From assembly GCF_003226895.2 (NCBI RefSeq), contig NZ_PNJG02000001.1, positions 372,001 to 436,000 on the forward strand: DNA of 64,000 nt, in the 5' to 3' direction. Position numbers and translations under genes: made by a program. The first letter of the stretch is position 1. The number at the start of each line of letters is the position of its first letter. A model generated the notes under the pieces. That model was not told where the DNA came from. It did no database searches and saw only the letters and a program-made list of their open reading frames with translations. The stretch is from Kocuria tytonis. Its GTDB lineage: Bacteria; Actinomycetota; Actinomycetes; Actinomycetales; Micrococcaceae. Shown here in pieces: positions 35,454-44,952 of the stretch.

Positions 35454-36362
35454 ATGAGCTTCAACGACAACTCACAGCTGGACGCCGGGCGGGTCGGTTC
35501 GGGAGGCGGTGGCGGCCGGGGCATCGCCGTGGGTGGCGGGCTGGGCGGCGTCGTCATCCTGCTGCTCGCGGGACTGTTCTTCGGGCAGGACGGTATCGAC
35601 GCCGTGACCGGCGGGTCCCAGCAGCAGACGGACACCACGCAGCAGGTGGACTCCGGGCTGGCGGACCGCTGCCGCACCGGGGCGGACGCGAACTCGGACC
35701 CGAAGTGCCGCATGGTGGCCACGGTGCAGTCCCTGGACCAGTTCTGGGGTGGGTACTACCCGGAGGTCGCGGGTGCCAAGTACACCCTGCCGGAGGTCAA
35801 GCTGTTCACCGGCACGGACAACACCTCGTGCGGCCAGGCGTCCTCGGCCACTGGGCCGTTCTACTGCCCGCCGGACTCCACGGTGTACCTGGACACCGGG
35901 TTCTTCGACGAGATGCGCAGCCAGTTCGGCGCGGACGCCGACGCCCTGGCACAGGAGTACGTGATGGCGCACGAGGTGGGCCACCACGTGCAGGACCTCC
36001 AGGGCACCCTGGGCCGCGCCCAGCAGGACCCCCACGGGGCCACGTCCGGCGCGGTGCGCACCGAGCTGCAGGCGGACTGCTACGCGGGCATGTGGGCCCA
36101 CCACGCCACGGAGTCCGGCGGGGCGGTGCAGCTACAGCCCATCACCCGGGTGCAGCTCTCCGACGCCATCGAGGCCGCCGGTGCGATCGGCGACGACCGG
36201 ATCCAGGAGTCCACACGGGGCCGCGCCAACCCGGAGTCCTTCACGCACGGCACGTCCGCGCAGCGCCAGGCGTGGTTCCTCACCGGGTACCAGACCGGCG
36301 ACATCCGGGCGTGCAACACGTTCGGCGCCTCCAACCTGGACCGCCCCGCGGCGCTGCGGTAG
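35454..36362 (+). CDS. YpfJ-like neutral zinc metallopeptidase (membrane-anchored)
   Basis: The 302-residue protein has a Gly-rich cytoplasmic start (GSGGGGGRG), one membrane helix (about 24-44) and an extracellular zincin domain of the YpfJ/zinc_peptidase family. The zinc motif is HEVGHH (about 174), followed by the downstream ELQADCYAG that supplies the third ligand region. Four or more cysteines outside the membrane may form disulfides. The substrate and physiological role are unknown for the family. It is separated from bioN by 77 bp with its own -10 box. Confidence 0.9.
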   Translation: MSFNDNSQLDAGRVGSGGGGGRGIAVGGGLGGVVILLLAGLFFGQDGIDAVTGGSQQQTDTTQQVDSGLADRCRTGADANSDPKCRMVATVQSLDQFWGGYYPEVAGAKYTLPEVKLFTGTDNTSCGQASSATGPFYCPPDSTVYLDTGFFDEMRSQFGADADALAQEYVMAHEVGHHVQDLQGTLGRAQQDPHGATSGAVRTELQADCYAGMWAHHATESGGAVQLQPITRVQLSDAIEAAGAIGDDRIQESTRGRANPESFTHGTSAQRQAWFLTGYQTGDIRACNTFGASNLDRPAALR

Positions 36363-36407
36363 TCCGAGACCCGCCACCATCCGGGACCCGCCGTCACACG
36401 TCCGCCA

Positions 36408-36460
36408 CGCCCGGTGGGCACCGGGCGCGGCGGAGATCGTCCCCGGGCGGCCGCCCGGGG
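36408..36460. terminator. Tandem hairpins between convergent genes
   Basis: Two structures lie between the YpfJ-like gene (+) and the lactate-oxidising enzyme gene (-). The first is an 8-bp stem (36408-36415, 36420-36427). The second is a 20-nt perfect GC palindrome (36441-36460). Together they can end transcription from both sides. Confidence 0.6.
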
Positions 36461-36533
36461 TGGGCACCGTGGTCCGCGGTCGGCGCGGGCCGGGGGGGGT
36501 CGATGCCGCCAGCGGTCCGCTACCCGTGGTGCG

Positions 36534-37775
36534 CTAACCGAGCCGTGCGCTCTGCGGCCGGGGCAGCCACGGGGCGTGCATCGCGTGGGGACCCAGATCC
36601 GCCACGGACCCGGCCCCCATGAGCAGCATGGTGGTGCGGATCTGCGCCTCCAGCAGCTCGATCACCCGCGTGACGCCCTCCTCCCCTCCGGCCATGAGCC
36701 CGTACAGGTAGGCACGTCCGATCAGCGTGAAGTCCGCGCCGGCGCACAGCGCGGCCACCACGTCCGTGCCGGACATGATCCCGGAGTCCAGGATCAGGGG
36801 CACGTCCGGACCCACCTCGTCCCGGATCTCGGGCAGCGCCGACAGTGAGACTGGCGCCCGGTCCAGCTGTCGGCCGCCGTGGTTCGAGACCACCAGGCCG
36901 TCCGCGCCCACGCTCATCGCCCGGCGGGCGTCGTCGCGCGTGAGCACGCCCTTCACGAACAGCTGCCCGTCCCAGTTCTCCCGGATCCACGCCAGGTGGT
37001 CCAGGTTCAGCCCCGGGTCGAACATGGTGGAGATCAGATTCGGCAGGGAGCCGGAGGTGTCCGAGAGGGACGCGAACTTCAACGAGTCCGTGGTCAGGAA
37101 GTTGAACCACCACTCGGGCCGGTAGGACGCGTCCAGCACGGTCCTGAGCGTGAGCCGCGGCGGGATGGTCATGCCGTTGCGCGTGTCGCGCAGCCGCTGC
37201 CCGGGAACGGGGGTGTCCACGGTGACCAGCAGCGTGGTCATCCCCGCGGCCCTCGCCCGCTGCAGCAGGTCCAGGGAGGCCGCGTGCTCGCGCCAGAGGT
37301 AGAGCTGAAACCAGCGAGTGGCGCCCGGTGCGGCGTCGCGGACCTCCTCGATGGACCGGGTGCCCATGGTGGACAGCGAGAACGGGATTCCCGCGCGCTC
37401 GGCGGCGCGCACTCCCCCGATCTCACCCTCCGAGTGCATGAACCGCGTGAAGCCCGTGGGGGCGATGCCGAAGGGCAGGGCGCTGCGGACACCGGCGATC
37501 TCCGTGCCCAGGTCCGCGGTGTCCGTGCCGTGCAGGATCCGGGGCAGCAGCTCCACGGACTCGAAGGCCTCCCGGCTGCGCCGGTACGTCAGCTCCAGCC
37601 CCGCGGCGCCGTCCACGTAGTCGAACGCGGGGCGGGGTGTGCGACGCCGCGCGATCCGCCGCAGCGCCTCGACGTCCGCGGCCCTGGCCAGGCGCGCCGC
37701 GCGGCGGTCCGGGTTGAAGGACCCGAACTGCATCAGCGGTCGGAGTTCGGACAGTTGCGGCAGATGGCGTTTCAT
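36534..37775 (-). CDS. FMN-dependent alpha-hydroxy-acid dehydrogenase/oxidase (LldD-like)
   Basis: The 413-residue TIM-barrel flavoenzyme has RRTPRPAFDYVDGAAG at the N-terminus and PFGIAPTGFTRFMHSEGE. WFQLYLWRE and VTVDTPVPGQRLRD precede the catalytic SNHGGRQLD (His as base, Arg for the carboxylate), and LDSGIMSGTDV binds FMN phosphate. It should oxidise L-lactate or a related 2-hydroxy acid; quinone-linked dehydrogenase and oxygen-using oxidase cannot be separated here. ATG 37775 has GGGAGG 4 nt upstream. It lies downstream of the suf operon terminator, so it is probably a separate unit. Confidence 0.87.
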   Translation of the reverse strand: MKRHLPQLSELRPLMQFGSFNPDRRAARLARAADVEALRRIARRRTPRPAFDYVDGAAGLELTYRRSREAFESVELLPRILHGTDTADLGTEIAGVRSALPFGIAPTGFTRFMHSEGEIGGVRAAERAGIPFSLSTMGTRSIEEVRDAAPGATRWFQLYLWREHAASLDLLQRARAAGMTTLLVTVDTPVPGQRLRDTRNGMTIPPRLTLRTVLDASYRPEWWFNFLTTDSLKFASLSDTSGSLPNLISTMFDPGLNLDHLAWIRENWDGQLFVKGVLTRDDARRAMSVGADGLVVSNHGGRQLDRAPVSLSALPEIRDEVGPDVPLILDSGIMSGTDVVAALCAGADFTLIGRAYLYGLMAGGEEGVTRVIELLEAQIRTTMLLMGAGSVADLGPHAMHAPWLPRPQSARLG

Positions 37776-37928
37776 GGGTCCTCCCGGTGTCGGCGTGGGG
37801 GCAAACTACCACGGGCCCGCGCGTGGCGGCGCGAGGCCGCGCGGCGGCACCCGGGGGCGGCGTCCGGGCCGACCACCGGGGGCGCGGTTCCGGCAACGCG
37901 CCGTCGTGTCCCGCGCGGGGACGGGAAA

Positions 37929-37965
37929 CGGCACGGCACCGACCGCGGGGGTCGGTGCCGTGCCG
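37929..37965 (-). terminator. Terminator of the suf operon
   Basis: A perfect 15-bp stem (37929-37943, 37951-37965) with a 7-nt loop lies 24 nt past the stop of the DUF59 gene. Confidence 0.8.
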
Positions 37966-37989
37966 TTCAGCCGGTGCGGGAACGAACCG

Positions 37990-38349
37990 TCAGATGTTGA
38001 AGCCCAGGGCCCGCATCTGGTCCCGGCCGTCCTCCGTGATCCGCTCCGGACCCCACGGGGGCATCCAGATCCAGTTCACGAACCACTCGTCCACGGCGGG
38101 CGCCAGGTTCTGGGCCACCTGCTCCTCGATGACGTCCTGCAGCGGGCACGCCGCCGTGGTGAGCGTCATGTCCAGGCGCAGGGATGCGTCCTCCTGGTAC
38201 TCCAGGCCGTAGAGCAGCCCCAGGTCCACGATGTTCACGCCGAGCTCGGGGTCGATCACGTTCTTCAGCAGATCCGTGACCTCCTCGACCGAGGCCTGGC
38301 CCTTGGGACCGCTGGTCTGCGCCGCGGCGGTGCCGGTGGAATCGCTCAT
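37990..38349 (-). CDS. sufT: SufT-like Fe-S assembly factor (DUF59/MIP18 family)
   Basis: The 119-residue protein has the DUF59 core with VEEVTDLLKNVIDPELGVNIVDLGLLYGL and TLTTAACPLQDVIEEQV, including the conserved cysteine of the family. SufT/PaaD/MIP18-type proteins help mature Fe-S proteins. It is the last gene of the suf operon, 33 nt after sufC. In many actinobacteria sufS and sufU lie between sufC and this gene; they are absent here. Confidence 0.88.
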   Translation of the reverse strand: MSDSTGTAAAQTSGPKGQASVEEVTDLLKNVIDPELGVNIVDLGLLYGLEYQEDASLRLDMTLTTAACPLQDVIEEQVAQNLAPAVDEWFVNWIWMPPWGPERITEDGRDQMRALGFNI

Positions 38350-38382
38350 GGCGACCTCCTCAGAGATGGTGTGCGGAACGGG

Positions 38383-39147
38383 TCACTTGGCGGCGGCCCG
38401 GACGTAGCGGTCGTAGCCCTCGTCCTCCAGGCGGTCCGCCAGCTCCGAACCACCCTGGTCCACCACGCGGCCGTCCGAGAACACGTGCACGAACTGCGGC
38501 GTGATGTAGCGCAGGATGCGCGTGTAGTGGGTGATCAGCATGATGCCCGTGTTGTCCTCCTGCAGGGCACGGTTCACACCCTCGGAGACGATCTTCAGGG
38601 CGTCCACGTCCAGACCGGAGTCCGTCTCGTCCAGCAGCGCGATCTTCGGCTTGAGCATCTCGAGCTGCAGGATCTCGTGGCGCTTCTTCTCACCACCGGA
38701 GAAGCCCTCGTTGACGTTGCGCTGGAGCATGTCGTTGTCGATCTTGAGCTTGTCCATGGCGGAGCGGACGTCCTTGGTCCACGTGCGCAGGGAGGGCGCC
38801 TCGCCGTCGATCGCGGTCTTGGCGGAGCGCAGGAAGTTGGAGGTGGTCACTCCGGGGATCTCCACCGGGTACTGCATCGCCAGGAAGAGGCCGGCGCGGG
38901 CGCGCTCGTCCACGGACATGGCCAGGACGTCCTGACCGTCCAGGGTCACGGAGCCGGAGTCCACCTGGTACTTGGGGTGACCTGCGATCGTGGAGGCCAG
39001 CGTGGACTTGCCCGAGCCGTTGGGGCCCATGATCGCGTGCACCTCACCGGAGTTGATGGTCAGGTCCACGCCCTTGAGGATGGGCTTGGTGGACTCGTCG
39101 TCCAGGATGACGGACGCGTGGAGGTCCTTGATCTCCAGAGTTGACAT
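38383..39147 (-). CDS. sufC: Fe-S assembly ATPase SufC
   Basis: The 254-residue ABC ATPase has Walker A GPNGSGKS (about 39), FLAMQYPVEIPGV (typical of SufC), signature FSGGEKKR, Walker B IALLDETDSGLD and H-loop ITHYTRIL. It forms the SufBCD scaffold complex. ATG 39147 has AAGGAG 9 nt upstream; the frame 10 codons further 5' has no RBS. Confidence 0.95.
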   Translation of the reverse strand: MSTLEIKDLHASVILDDESTKPILKGVDLTINSGEVHAIMGPNGSGKSTLASTIAGHPKYQVDSGSVTLDGQDVLAMSVDERARAGLFLAMQYPVEIPGVTTSNFLRSAKTAIDGEAPSLRTWTKDVRSAMDKLKIDNDMLQRNVNEGFSGGEKKRHEILQLEMLKPKIALLDETDSGLDVDALKIVSEGVNRALQEDNTGIMLITHYTRILRYITPQFVHVFSDGRVVDQGGSELADRLEDEGYDRYVRAAAK

Positions 39148-39235
39148 GAAGTGTTTCTCCTTGGGTCTCGTGGGCACCGGCCCGCTCTGGGGCGCGGTGC
39201 GGAATTCTCGGGTGGGGCGACGGCGCTCGGCCGGC

Positions 39236-40537
39236 TCAGTTCTCGGTGCGGGCGAGCTCGTCCTCCAGGGACGCGCGCAGCTGCTCCTCGAGGGCCTCGA
39301 CGCCCACCTGCTGGATGATCTCGAACAGGAACCCGCGGACCACCAGGCGGCGGGCCTGGTCCTCCGGGATGCCGCGCGACATCAGGTAGTACAGGTGCTC
39401 GTCGTCCAGCTGGCCCGTGGTGGAGGCGTGACCGGCACCGGCGATCAGGCCGGTCTCGATCTCGAGGTTCGGCACGGAGTCCATGCGCGGACCGTCGTTG
39501 AGGATCAGGTTCCGGTTGAGCTCGTACGTGTCCGTGCCCTCGGCCTCGGCGCGGATCAGGACGTCGCCCACCCACACACCGTGGGCGTTCTCGCCCTGCA
39601 GCGCGGACTTGTAGTTCACGCGGGACCGGCAGCGCGGCACGGAGTGGTCCACAAACAGCCGGGACTCCAGGTGCTGGCCGTCGTCCACGAACGTGAGACC
39701 GTACATCGCCACGTCACCGCCGGGAGCGGTGAAGCGGGTGGACGGGGTCACGCGCACCAGGTCCCCGCCCAGGCTCACGAGCACGTGCTTGAACGTGGCG
39801 TCGCGGCCCAGCTTGGCCTGCTGGGAGGAGGCATGCACGGAGTCGTCGGTCCACTCCTGCAGCGAGACCACGGTGAGGTTCGCGCCGTCGCCCACCGAGA
39901 ACTCCACGTTCTGGGAGAGCACGGCGGTGCCCACGTGGCGCAGCACCACGAGCGCCTTGGAGTTGGTCCCGGCGTCCACCACCACGTGCTGGGCCGCGGG
40001 CTCCTCCGACTCCCCCGTGAAGGTCACGATCACGGGCTCGGCCACCTGGGCGTCGCGCGGGATCGAAATCACGGTGGCCTCGCGGAACGCGGACCACGCG
40101 TTGGCGGAGACCCGGTCCTCGGGGATGCCGGCCGAGCCCACGCGGGAGTCGTCGCGGCCCACGGAGGTGACCTCCACGGCGTCGTCACCGGAGACGGAGA
40201 CGGCGGGCGCGGGGCCCTGCAGCGCGGCGTCATCGAGCCCGCGAAGCCGCTTGACGGGCGTGAAGCGCCAGTCCTCCAGCTTGGGGCTCAGCGGCGGGAA
40301 GTCCGCCACGTCGTAGGACGTGAAGCGCCCGGCGCGGGAGGAGTCGGGCACACCGGAGACGTCACCGTGCTCGGTGTGCCGGATCTCGGGCTCACCGGCC
40401 TGGTTGCGACCCTCCTGGAGGGTCTCACCCTCCTGGCTCATGCCCGGGATGGCCACGCGGTCCTCACCGGTGGGCACCCCGTTCACCTGCTCGTCGGCGT
40501 CCTGTGTGTCACGGGCGGTCTGATCGGTGGTGGACAT
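39236..40537 (-). CDS. sufD: Fe-S assembly scaffold protein SufD
   Basis: The protein is 433 residues from ATG 40537. The C-terminal half has the beta-helix core of SufB/SufD proteins with GENAHGVWVGDVLIRAEAEGTDTYELNRNLIL and GAGHASTTGQLDDEHLYYLMSRGIPEDQARRLVVRGF. The first 60 residues are polar and probably flexible. The start is unsure: ATG 40537 lies 1 nt after the sufB stop, while an in-frame TTG at 40546 is better spaced from GGAAGG. Either way it is tightly coupled to sufB. Confidence 0.93.
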   Translation of the reverse strand: MSTTDQTARDTQDADEQVNGVPTGEDRVAIPGMSQEGETLQEGRNQAGEPEIRHTEHGDVSGVPDSSRAGRFTSYDVADFPPLSPKLEDWRFTPVKRLRGLDDAALQGPAPAVSVSGDDAVEVTSVGRDDSRVGSAGIPEDRVSANAWSAFREATVISIPRDAQVAEPVIVTFTGESEEPAAQHVVVDAGTNSKALVVLRHVGTAVLSQNVEFSVGDGANLTVVSLQEWTDDSVHASSQQAKLGRDATFKHVLVSLGGDLVRVTPSTRFTAPGGDVAMYGLTFVDDGQHLESRLFVDHSVPRCRSRVNYKSALQGENAHGVWVGDVLIRAEAEGTDTYELNRNLILNDGPRMDSVPNLEIETGLIAGAGHASTTGQLDDEHLYYLMSRGIPEDQARRLVVRGFLFEIIQQVGVEALEEQLRASLEDELARTEN

Positions 40538-40538
40538 A

Positions 40539-42014
40539 TCAGCCAACGGATCCTTCCATTTGCAGTTCGATGAGACGGTTCAGCTCCAGGGCGTACTCCA
40601 TGGGCAGCTCACGGGCGATCGGCTCCACGAAGCCGCGCACGATCATCGCCATGGCCTCCTCCTCCGGCATGCCGCGCTGCATCAGGTAGAACAGCTGCTC
40701 CTCGGACACGCGCGAGACGGTGGCCTCGTGACCCATGGTGACGTCGTCCTCGCGGATGTCCACGTACGGGTACGTGTCCGAGCGGGAGACGGTGTCCACC
40801 AGCAGGGCGTCGCACACCACGTTGGACTTGGAGTGGGTGGCGCCCTCACGGACCTGCACCAGGCCGCGGTAGGCGGAGCGCCCGCCGTTGCGTGCCACGG
40901 ACTTGGAGACGATCGAGGAGGACGTGTTCGGGGCGATGTGCACCATCTTGGAACCGGTGTCCTGATGCTGGCCCTCACCCGCGAACGCGATGGACAGCGT
41001 CTCGCCGCGGGCGTGCTCGCCGGTCATGTAGACCGCCGGGTACTTCTGGGTGACCTTGGAGCCGATGTTGCCGTCCACCCACTCCATGGTGGCGCCCTCG
41101 TGGGCGATGGCGCGCTTGGTCACCAGGTTGTACACGTTGTTGGACCAGTTCTGGATGGTCGTGTAGCGCACGCGGGCGTTCTTCTTGCAGATGATCTCCA
41201 CCACGGCGGAGTGCAGCGAGTCCGTCTTGTAGATCGGCGCGGTGCAGCCCTCGATGTAGTGGACGTAGGAGTCCTCGTCCGCGATGATCAGGGTGCGCTC
41301 GAACTGACCCATGTTCTCGGTGTTGATGCGGAAGTACGCCTGCAGCGGGATGTCCACGTGCACGCCCTTGGGGACGTACACGAACGAGCCGCCGGACCAC
41401 ACGGCCGTGTTCAGCGCGGCGAACTTGTTGTCGCCCACGGGGATCACGGTGCCGAAGTACTCCTCGAAGAACTCGGGGTGCTCCTTCAGGGCGGTGTCCG
41501 TGTCCATGAAGATCACGCCCTGGGCCTCGAGGTCCTCGCGGAGCTGGTGGTAGACCACCTCGGACTCGTACTGCGCGGCCACGCCGGCCACCAGACGGTT
41601 GCGCTCGGCCTCGGGGATGCCCAGCTTCTCGTACGTGTTGCGGATGTCCTCCGGCAGCTCCTCCCAGGAGCCGGCCTGCTGCTCGGTGGAGCGCACGAAG
41701 TACTTGATGTTGTCGAAGTCGATCCCGGACAGGTCCGCGCCCCACGTGGGCATGGGCTTGCGGTCGAAGAACTTCAGGCCCTTCAGACGCAGCTGCGTCA
41801 TCCAGTCCGGCTCGCTCTTCTTGACCGAGATGTCCCGGACCACTTCCTCGTTCACGCCGCGGCGCGCGGACGCACCGGCGTCGTTCTTGTCGGACCAGCC
41901 GTACTGGTACTGGCCGATCCCCTCGAGCTCCGGGTTCATCTCCAGGATCTCGGAAATCGTGGTGTCACCTGTCATGCTGCCCGCGGTGTCCGCGGGCACG
42001 ATGCGCTCGGTCAT
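40539..42014 (-). CDS. sufB: Fe-S assembly scaffold protein SufB
   Basis: The 491-residue protein shows SufB signatures: [44 protein letters not shown], the C-terminal beta-helix with [20 protein letters not shown] (a cysteine implicated in cluster assembly) and [21 protein letters not shown]. It is the main scaffold subunit. ATG 42014 overlaps the sufR stop by 4 nt and has GGGAGGG about 6 nt upstream. No intein is present, unlike some mycobacterial SufB proteins. Confidence 0.96.
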   Translation of the reverse strand: MTERIVPADTAGSMTGDTTISEILEMNPELEGIGQYQYGWSDKNDAGASARRGVNEEVVRDISVKKSEPDWMTQLRLKGLKFFDRKPMPTWGADLSGIDFDNIKYFVRSTEQQAGSWEELPEDIRNTYEKLGIPEAERNRLVAGVAAQYESEVVYHQLREDLEAQGVIFMDTDTALKEHPEFFEEYFGTVIPVGDNKFAALNTAVWSGGSFVYVPKGVHVDIPLQAYFRINTENMGQFERTLIIADEDSYVHYIEGCTAPIYKTDSLHSAVVEIICKKNARVRYTTIQNWSNNVYNLVTKRAIAHEGATMEWVDGNIGSKVTQKYPAVYMTGEHARGETLSIAFAGEGQHQDTGSKMVHIAPNTSSSIVSKSVARNGGRSAYRGLVQVREGATHSKSNVVCDALLVDTVSRSDTYPYVDIREDDVTMGHEATVSRVSEEQLFYLMQRGMPEEEAMAMIVRGFVEPIARELPMEYALELNRLIELQMEGSVG

Positions 42015-42775
42015 GACAACCCTCCCTGTCGTGCGGTTGTGTGGTTGGTGGAGTGTGTGGAGCCCGCCGTGCGTAGCTGCAGCGGGACGTGTGTGGTGCA
42101 GACGTGGGCGCCGGCCGCCATGGTTGACAGCCTGCGGACATCCACGTCCAGCAGCTCGGAGATCAGCGCGGTCTCCTGCTCGCAGAACTCGGGGTGCTCG
42201 TTCGCGATCTCCTGGATGGGGCAGTGCCCCTGGCACAGCTGCGCGGAGCGCAGGGTCACGCCCTTGGGGCCCCGCGGCGTCACGGTGGTGTGGGACGCCA
42301 CGAAGCCGTCGCGGCTCATGGCCGCGGTGAGGGCGTTCAGGCGGTCGTCGACGTCGGGCCCGGCCGCCTCGACCTGCGGGCGGTAGCGTTCGCGCAGCCT
42401 GCCGATCTCGTCCGCGACGAACGCGCTGACGAGGTCCTCGCCACCCACGCGCTGCATGGTCTCGAGGGCGCGCTGCGCGAGACCGAGGTAGTCGTGGCCC
42501 AGCTGCTCGTGGCCGCCCGGTGCCACCACGTACCGACGGGCCGGTCGGCCGGCACCCGAGGGGGCGCTGCGGACCATCGAGACCTCGACGATCTGCTCCG
42601 CCTCCAGGGCGTCCAGGTGGCGGCGGACGGCGGCGGGCGTCAGGCCCAGGTCCTTCGCGATCTGGGCCGCGGAGATCGGGCCGTGGGCGAGCACCAGCGA
42701 GAGCACCCGCGAGCGGGTGGTGTCATCCTGGTCCGTGCGGACCGCGCTGGTGCGGTCCGTGGCAGGTGAACTCAT
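42011..42775 (-). CDS. sufR: SufR-type Fe-S cluster-binding transcriptional repressor
   Basis: The 254-residue protein has an N-terminal winged helix-turn-helix of the ArsR/DeoR-like type ([35 protein letters not shown], about 24-58). Its C-terminal half has cysteines in [15 protein letters not shown] and AHVCTTH that would hold an Fe-S cluster. SufR proteins repress the suf operon when clusters are sufficient. It is the first gene of the operon, directly coupled to sufB. ATG 42775 is used; the frame upstream is not conserved. A dyad at 42882-42907 could be its operator. Confidence 0.92.
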   Translation of the reverse strand: MSSPATDRTSAVRTDQDDTTRSRVLSLVLAHGPISAAQIAKDLGLTPAAVRRHLDALEAEQIVEVSMVRSAPSGAGRPARRYVVAPGGHEQLGHDYLGLAQRALETMQRVGGEDLVSAFVADEIGRLRERYRPQVEAAGPDVDDRLNALTAAMSRDGFVASHTTVTPRGPKGVTLRSAQLCQGHCPIQEIANEHPEFCEQETALISELLDVDVRRLSTMAAGAHVCTTHVPLQLRTAGSTHSTNHTTARQGGLS

Positions 42776-42881
42776 GCTCAGTGCAACATCCTTCGGAGGA
42801 GAGTGCGTGTGGTTCTCGCACGCGGTTCCGGTGGTCCCGCGCACGGTGTTCCCCGTGGCGATCGGCCTCGGGAGGGCACGC

Positions 42882-42907
42882 ATTACATAACGAGGGTATG
42901 TGGTAAT
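42882..42907 (-). promoter_or_regulatory. Candidate sufR promoter with overlapping operator dyad
   Basis: On the minus strand a TATGTA -10-like box (42884-42889) sits in a short AT-rich island. ACATA-N7-TATGT (42885-42901) forms a dyad, and an outer ATTAC/GTAAT pair (42882-42886, 42903-42907) is nearly concentric. This suits autoregulation by SufR. The leader to the sufR ATG would be about 100 nt. Confidence 0.5.
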
Positions 42908-43052
42908 CCATTCCCGGCCAAACGACCCCCGGTGCCGATCCTCCCCCGGGTTCCGGGGAACGGGGACGCCGGGCCGCACGGCCCCCACACCCTCCCCTGG
43001 GAGCCGGCTGACAGGTGTGCGCCGTGGCACCGCGTGCGCCGGCGGCGCGTTC

Positions 43053-43058
43053 TAGACT
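43053..43058 (+). promoter_or_regulatory. -10 box of a leaderless promoter for the ABC exporter pair
   Basis: TAGACT ends 6 nt before the GTG at 43065, with no RBS in between. Confidence 0.5.
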
Positions 43059-43064
43059 GTCGGG

Positions 43065-44063
43065 GTGCCGACGCAGCCCGAACACACCACACGCCCCGCC
43101 GCCCCGCCCGACGCGGGCACCGCGGCACTGCGCATCTCCGATCTCGTCAAGACCTTCGAGGGGCGCGGCGAGCCCGTCCACGCGGTCCGCGGACTGAGCA
43201 TGGCGGCGCACGCCGGGCGGATCACCGCGCTGCTGGGGGCCAACGGCGCCGGCAAGTCCACCACGCTGCAGTGCGCCCAGGGGCTGCAGCAGCCCACCGC
43301 GGGCTCCGTGCGGCTGCTGGGCGCCGATCCCTGGCGCGCCGCTCCCGACCTACGGGCGCGGGTGGGCGTGATGCTGCAGGACGGCGGACTCCCCCAGGCG
43401 GTGCGTCCCGGTGAGCTGCTGCGCCACGTGAGCCGGCTCTACGCGGACCCGGTGCCCGCGCCGGAGCTCATGGACGTGCTGGGCATCGGGTCCTTCGCCC
43501 ACACCCCGGTGCGGAGGCTGTCCGGCGGGCAGAAGCAGCGCGTGGCCCTGGCCGCCGCTCTCGTGGGCCGCCCCGAGGTGCTCTTCCTGGACGAGCCCTC
43601 GGCCGGTCTGGACCCGCGCTCACGCCACCTCGTCTTCGAACTGGTGCAGCGGCTGCGGGACCGGGGCACGTGCATCATCCTCACCACGCACCTCATGGAC
43701 GACGCCGCCCGGCTGGCCGACTACGTCTACATCCTCGACCGCGGCACCGTGGCCGCGCAGGGCACGGTGGCCGAGCTGGTGAGCGCGCAGCGGGACGCGC
43801 CCCTCGTCATGACCGTGACCCTGGCCCCCGAGCACGCCGCCGCACTGCGTGCCGACCCACCGTGGCGCACACCCCGGTTCCACGACATCGCCTGGACCGT
43901 CAAGGACCGCACCGTGACACTCACCGGACCCCTGGACGCCGGGCACGTCCGTGAGATCACGGCGTGGGCCACCCGCAACGAGACCCTGCCGGAGGCGCTG
44001 AGCGTGCAACCCCGATCACTGGAGGACGTCTTCCTGGATGTCTCCGGGAGGGACCTCCCGTGA
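43065..44063 (+). CDS. ABC transporter ATPase (ABC-2 exporter type)
   Basis: The 332-residue protein has Walker A GANGAGKS (about 58), signature LSGGQKQR, Walker B VLFLDEPSAGLD and H-loop TTHLMDD, followed by a C-terminal extension of about 100 residues as in DrrA-type ATPases. It pairs with the downstream permease (GTGA overlap) and lies next to ctaA. Many actinobacteria keep this ABC pair beside ctaA. A role in heme export or oxidase assembly has been suggested by position only, and the substrate is unknown. Confidence 0.9.
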   Translation: MPTQPEHTTRPAAPPDAGTAALRISDLVKTFEGRGEPVHAVRGLSMAAHAGRITALLGANGAGKSTTLQCAQGLQQPTAGSVRLLGADPWRAAPDLRARVGVMLQDGGLPQAVRPGELLRHVSRLYADPVPAPELMDVLGIGSFAHTPVRRLSGGQKQRVALAAALVGRPEVLFLDEPSAGLDPRSRHLVFELVQRLRDRGTCIILTTHLMDDAARLADYVYILDRGTVAAQGTVAELVSAQRDAPLVMTVTLAPEHAAALRADPPWRTPRFHDIAWTVKDRTVTLTGPLDAGHVREITAWATRNETLPEALSVQPRSLEDVFLDVSGRDLP

Positions 44064-44857
44064 CCGCCACGAACCCGACCCCCGAGACACCCGGGCCCAC
44101 CCGGCCACGTCGTGCGGCGCCCCTGACCCGCCGCGTGCTGGCACAGGCGCGGTTCGAGACCATGACCATGGTGCGCAACGGGGAGCAGCTGCTGCTGCTG
44201 GTCATCCTGCCCGTCCTCGCGCTCGTGGCGCTGACCGCGACCGACCTGCTGGACGGCTTCCGGACGGCCGGCGCCTCCCGCGCGGACGTGGCCGTCCCGG
44301 GGATCCTCGTGCTGTGCGTGCTCTCCAACGCGTTCTCCGGTCAGGGCATCCAGACCGGGTTCGACCGCCGCTACGGCGTGCTGCGGTACCTCTCCACCAC
44401 GCCGCTGGGCCGCGCGGGGCTCATCGCGGGCAAGCTCCTCGCCATCCTGGCGGTGCTGGCGGTGCAGTACCTCATCGTCGCAGTCGTGGCACTGTGGCTG
44501 GGGTGGCACCCCTCAGCGCCCGCCGTCCTGGGCTCGATCCCCCTGCTCGTCCTGGTGGCGCTCACGTTCACCGGTCTGGGCCTGCTCATCGCCGGCACAC
44601 TGCGCGCGGAGGCCACCCTGGCGGTGCTCAACGTGGTGTGGGTGGCGCTCGCGGCCGGCGGCGGCGTGATCTTCCCCGCCTCGTCGCTGCCCGCGTGGCT
44701 CTCGTGGCTCGTGTCCTGGCTGCCCTCCTCCGCCGCCGGGGAGGCCCTGCGGGCGTGCTTCCTGCACGGCACCGTGGACGCGCCCGCCCTCGTGGTCCTC
44801 GCGGTGTGGGCGGTCCTCAGCTGGGCCGCGACGCTGCGCTGGTTCAAGTGGGTATGA
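44060..44857 (+). CDS. ABC-2 type transporter permease
   Basis: The 265-residue protein has an N-terminal polar stretch and about six membrane helices. LAQARFETMTMVRNGEQLLLLVILPVLALVAL is the amphipathic lead and first helix, and RRYGVLRYLSTTPLGRAGLIAGKLLA is typical of DrrB-like permeases. GTG 44060 overlaps the ATPase stop by 4 nt, with GGGAGG about 8 nt upstream. It forms the export channel with that ATPase; ctaA follows about 95 nt later on the same strand. Confidence 0.9.
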   Translation: MTATNPTPETPGPTRPRRAAPLTRRVLAQARFETMTMVRNGEQLLLLVILPVLALVALTATDLLDGFRTAGASRADVAVPGILVLCVLSNAFSGQGIQTGFDRRYGVLRYLSTTPLGRAGLIAGKLLAILAVLAVQYLIVAVVALWLGWHPSAPAVLGSIPLLVLVALTFTGLGLLIAGTLRAEATLAVLNVVWVALAAGGGVIFPASSLPAWLSWLVSWLPSSAAGEALRACFLHGTVDAPALVVLAVWAVLSWAATLRWFKWV

Positions 44858-44905
44858 TCACCGTCCGGGCGCGGAACTCCCCGGCGGGGTGCGCCTCCGC
44901 GGCGC

Positions 44906-44911
44906 TACACT
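44906..44911 (+). promoter_or_regulatory. Candidate -10 box for ctaA
   Basis: TACACT lies 41 nt before the ctaA ATG. The -35 region is not clear. It would allow ctaA to be transcribed apart from the ABC pair. Confidence 0.35.
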
Positions 44912-44952
44912 TGTCCTGACGACCCGTTCCGACTGCCCCTGGATGCCCCGCC

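Noticed and set aside
36441-36460. Perfect 20-nt palindrome as a recombination or attachment site
   Set aside because: It stands between convergent genes next to another hairpin, with no integrase or mobile gene nearby; a terminator role fits better.
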